From an uncultured Solirubrobacteraceae bacterium (GTDB lineage: Bacteria > Actinomycetota > Thermoleophilia > Solirubrobacterales > Solirubrobacteraceae): 8,815 nt of DNA. The notes under the pieces are model-generated. The model did no database searches. It was given only the letters and a program-made list of their open reading frames with translations, and had not been told where the DNA came from. The DNA is taken from assembly GCA_955652345.1 (NCBI GenBank), contig CATPBV010000196.1:1-8815 (forward strand). The letters are read 5' to 3'. A program made the position numbers and the translations under genes. Each line of letters begins with the position of its first letter. Within the stretch, counting starts at the first letter, position 1. Positions 7,459 through 8,815 of this stretch are shown piece by piece.

Positions 7459-7773
7459 ATGGGTGAACCATCACCTGAGGGCGGCGGGTTGAGCCGCCGG
7501 ACGTTCATTGCCACCTCAGCGGGTGTGGCTACGGCTGTGGGAGCGCCGGTGGCGATCGCTCTGAGCGATCAGAACCATCCGGTCGTGACCGAGCCGACCA
7601 CGCCGACCCCGCGCGAGCCCGTGATGGCGTACATCCGTGACGCCAAGCGCGGCGAGCTGACCGTGGTCGCCGGTACGTCGGAGACGACCTACCGCGATCC
7701 GGAGCTGGTCAAGCGGCTCATGGCGATTGCCCCGCAGAGCGCGATGGAGGGTGGAAATGTCGTCACACCGTGA
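7459..7773 (+). CDS. Small protein with twin-arginine (Tat) signal, partner of DUF4331
   Basis: The 104-residue protein begins with a Tat signal: SRRTFI (12-17), then a weakly hydrophobic core (about 18-35) and a Pro/Thr-rich stretch (43-53). A short conserved-looking domain follows, with AYIRDAKRGELTVVAG (57-72), TYRDPELVKRLM (77-88) and a nine-residue tail after AIAP. No cofactor motif is visible. The resemblance to small Tat proteins in other actinobacterial genomes is from memory, not from a search. Its function is unknown. The ATG at 7459 has AAAAGGAG (7443-7450) 8 nt upstream. The end of the gene overlaps the DUF4331 start by 17 bp, so the two are made together. It probably escorts or anchors the DUF4331 protein, which lacks a signal of its own. 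There is no AxA-type cleavage site I would trust, so the signal could stay as a membrane anchor. Confidence 0.8.
   Translation: MGEPSPEGGGLSRRTFIATSAGVATAVGAPVAIALSDQNHPVVTEPTTPTPREPVMAYIRDAKRGELTVVAGTSETTYRDPELVKRLMAIAPQSAMEGGNVVTP
7746..7751 (+). promoter_or_regulatory. Ribosome binding site of the DUF4331 gene inside the Tat gene
   Basis: GGAGGG lies 5 nt before the ATG at 7757, within the last codons of the upstream gene. It supports independent initiation of the DUF4331 protein at this ATG. Codons further upstream in that frame encode an Arg/Trp-rich run, not a signal peptide. Confidence 0.75.
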
Positions 7774-8815
7774 AGCCCCCGAGATCAGCAAGGACCCGGT
7801 AGCCGACAACGCCGACGTCTACGCGTTCGTCAGCCCGGACAACCCCAGCACGGTCACGATCATCACCAACTTCGTGCCGCTTCAGGAGCCGGCCGGCGGA
7901 CCGAACTTCTACGAGTTCGGCGACGACGTCGCCTACTCGATCTACATCGACAACGACGGCGACGGGACTCCGGAGATCTCGTACGTGTTCAGGTTTCACA
8001 CGGCCGTCCGGGATCCGAACACGTTCCTGTACAACGTCGGACCGATCAATTCGATCGGCGATCCGAACTGGAACAGGCGGCAGTTCTATTCGGTCACCCG
8101 GGTCGAGGGCGCCGACACGACCATCTACGGCACGGCAGCAGCGAACCCGCCGCCCGTCAGGCACGGCAAGCATCACAAGCACCACCATCACCACCACAAG
8201 CCCAAGCTGAAGGCGCGAGTATTGGGGAGCGGCTTGGCGTGCCCGCCGTGCAACATCGGGCCTCATTCGATTCCGAATTACGCGCCGATCGAGTCGCAGG
8301 CGATCCACACCCTCGGAGGCGGCATCAAGGTGTTCGCCGGACAGCGGCGTGAGGGGTTCTACGTGGACCTCGGCGCGGTCTTCGACCTCGCCGACCTGCG
8401 TCCGTTCCAGGCTGCGTTTGGCGTTCCTCCGGCGCTGGCCTCCGGACCCGGCGTGGATGACACGAAGGCGCTCAATATCCACTCGATCGCGATTCAGGTC
8501 CCGATCACCCAGCTGACCGCCAACGGCAAAGCGCCCAGCGGCATGACAGATCCACACGCCGTGATCGGCGTGTGGAGCGCCGCGAGCAGGCGATTGGTGC
8601 GGATCATCGACTCCGCCAACGACGCCAAGCACGAGTCGGGACCGTGGGTTCAGGTGTCCCGCCTGGGCAACCCGCTGATCAACGAAGTGGTGATCCCGAT
8701 GGGCAGGAAGGATTACTGGAACGGGCAGTACCCGGCTCAGGACAAGCAGTTCCTGAACGACTACAAGGTTCCGGAGCTGTCGAAGCTGCTGCCGGCGCTC
8801 TATCCGGGTGTGTTC
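7757..8815 (+). CDS. DUF4331 family protein, 3' end beyond the window
   Basis: The reading frame is open from ATG 7757 to the window edge (353 codons, no stop seen). It begins with the DUF4331 hallmark SSHREAPEISKDPVADNADVYAFVSPD (residues 2-28), followed by NFVPLQEPAGGPNFYEFGDDV (38-58), IDNDGDG (64-70, an Asp-rich loop able to bind Ca2+), YVFRF (76-80), DPNTFLYN (86-93), CPPCNIGPHSIPNYA (162-176), VFAGQRREGFYVDLGAVFDL (192-211) and IHSIAIQVPI (241-250). The biochemical role of the family is unknown; members are usually exported. Here the protein starts directly at the segment that in exported homologues follows the signal peptide, so export must rely on a partner. Residues 136-147 are histidine-rich. 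The frame overlaps the Tat-protein gene by 17 bp in a different phase. Confidence 0.88.
   Translation, partial: MSSHREAPEISKDPVADNADVYAFVSPDNPSTVTIITNFVPLQEPAGGPNFYEFGDDVAYSIYIDNDGDGTPEISYVFRFHTAVRDPNTFLYNVGPINSIGDPNWNRRQFYSVTRVEGADTTIYGTAAANPPPVRHGKHHKHHHHHHKPKLKARVLGSGLACPPCNIGPHSIPNYAPIESQAIHTLGGGIKVFAGQRREGFYVDLGAVFDLADLRPFQAAFGVPPALASGPGVDDTKALNIHSIAIQVPITQLTANGKAPSGMTDPHAVIGVWSAASRRLVRIIDSANDAKHESGPWVQVSRLGNPLINEVVIPMGRKDYWNGQYPAQDKQFLNDYKVPELSKLLPALYPGVF
8162..8197 (+). other. Histidine-rich insert in the DUF4331 protein, including six consecutive His
   Basis: Codons 136-147 encode H-G-K-H-H-K followed by six His, flanked by basic Lys/Arg residues and preceded by Pro-Pro-Pro. The stretch is a linker between two conserved DUF4331 blocks. 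CAC dominates but CAT is mixed in (two codons) and Lys codons interrupt it, so it is not a simple uniform codon repeat. It is a possible metal-binding segment. Confidence 0.85.

Noticed and set aside
7744..7773. Programmed frameshift joining the Tat signal to DUF4331
   Set aside because: There is no slippery heptamer in the overlap, a +1 shift would be needed, and the DUF4331 start has its own well-spaced GGAGGG and ATG.
8162..8197. The six-His run as an engineered affinity tag or vector contamination
   Set aside because: It is internal, flanked by family-conserved DUF4331 sequence on both sides, interrupted by Lys codons and not next to any vector-like sequence.

Overview
The window is high-GC DNA with GTG as well as ATG starts, strong GGAGG-type ribosome sites before most genes, stem-loops without U-tracts at gene ends, and one probable leaderless mRNA. 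Together with the Tat/DUF4331 pair this points to an actinobacterium, most likely of the Thermoleophilia/Solirubrobacterales type. That placement is inference from style and gene families, not from a marker gene.

Layout. Positions 1-212 hold no recognisable gene, only a strong stem-loop (125-160) ahead of the first gene. A secreted GH114-type glycosidase (213-1211, +) faces a DeoR-family repressor (1270-2094, -) across a 13-bp convergent stem-loop. The repressor and a long operon diverge from a 55-bp intergenic region. This region holds a perfect 19-bp palindrome that overlaps the predicted -35 of the operon promoter and the possible -10 of the repressor promoter. The operon (2150-7344, +) encodes a two-domain SIS sugar-phosphate isomerase/deaminase, a lipoprotein sugar-binding protein, two MalF/MalG-type permeases and a MalK/UgpC-type ATPase, and ends at an 11-bp inverted repeat. 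A second, unrelated unit follows: a 104-residue protein with a twin-arginine signal (7459-7773), overlapped by 17 bp by a DUF4331 protein (7757 to the window edge, incomplete) that has no signal peptide of its own and carries an internal histidine-rich stretch with six consecutive histidines.

How the genes may work together. GH114 enzymes characterised so far are endo-alpha-1,4-polygalactosaminidases. SIS proteins of this size in sugar operons include AgaS-type galactosamine-6-phosphate deaminases. A secreted GH114 next to a complete oligosaccharide importer, an AgaS-like SIS enzyme and a sugar-phosphate-responsive DeoR repressor is therefore consistent with scavenging galactosamine-containing polysaccharide. 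No sugar kinase or aldolase is in the window, so the pathway here is partial and the substrate is a hypothesis.

The most unusual part is the Tat-protein/DUF4331 pair. The export signal and the folded partner sit in two overlapping genes, which suggests piggy-back (hitchhiker) Tat export.
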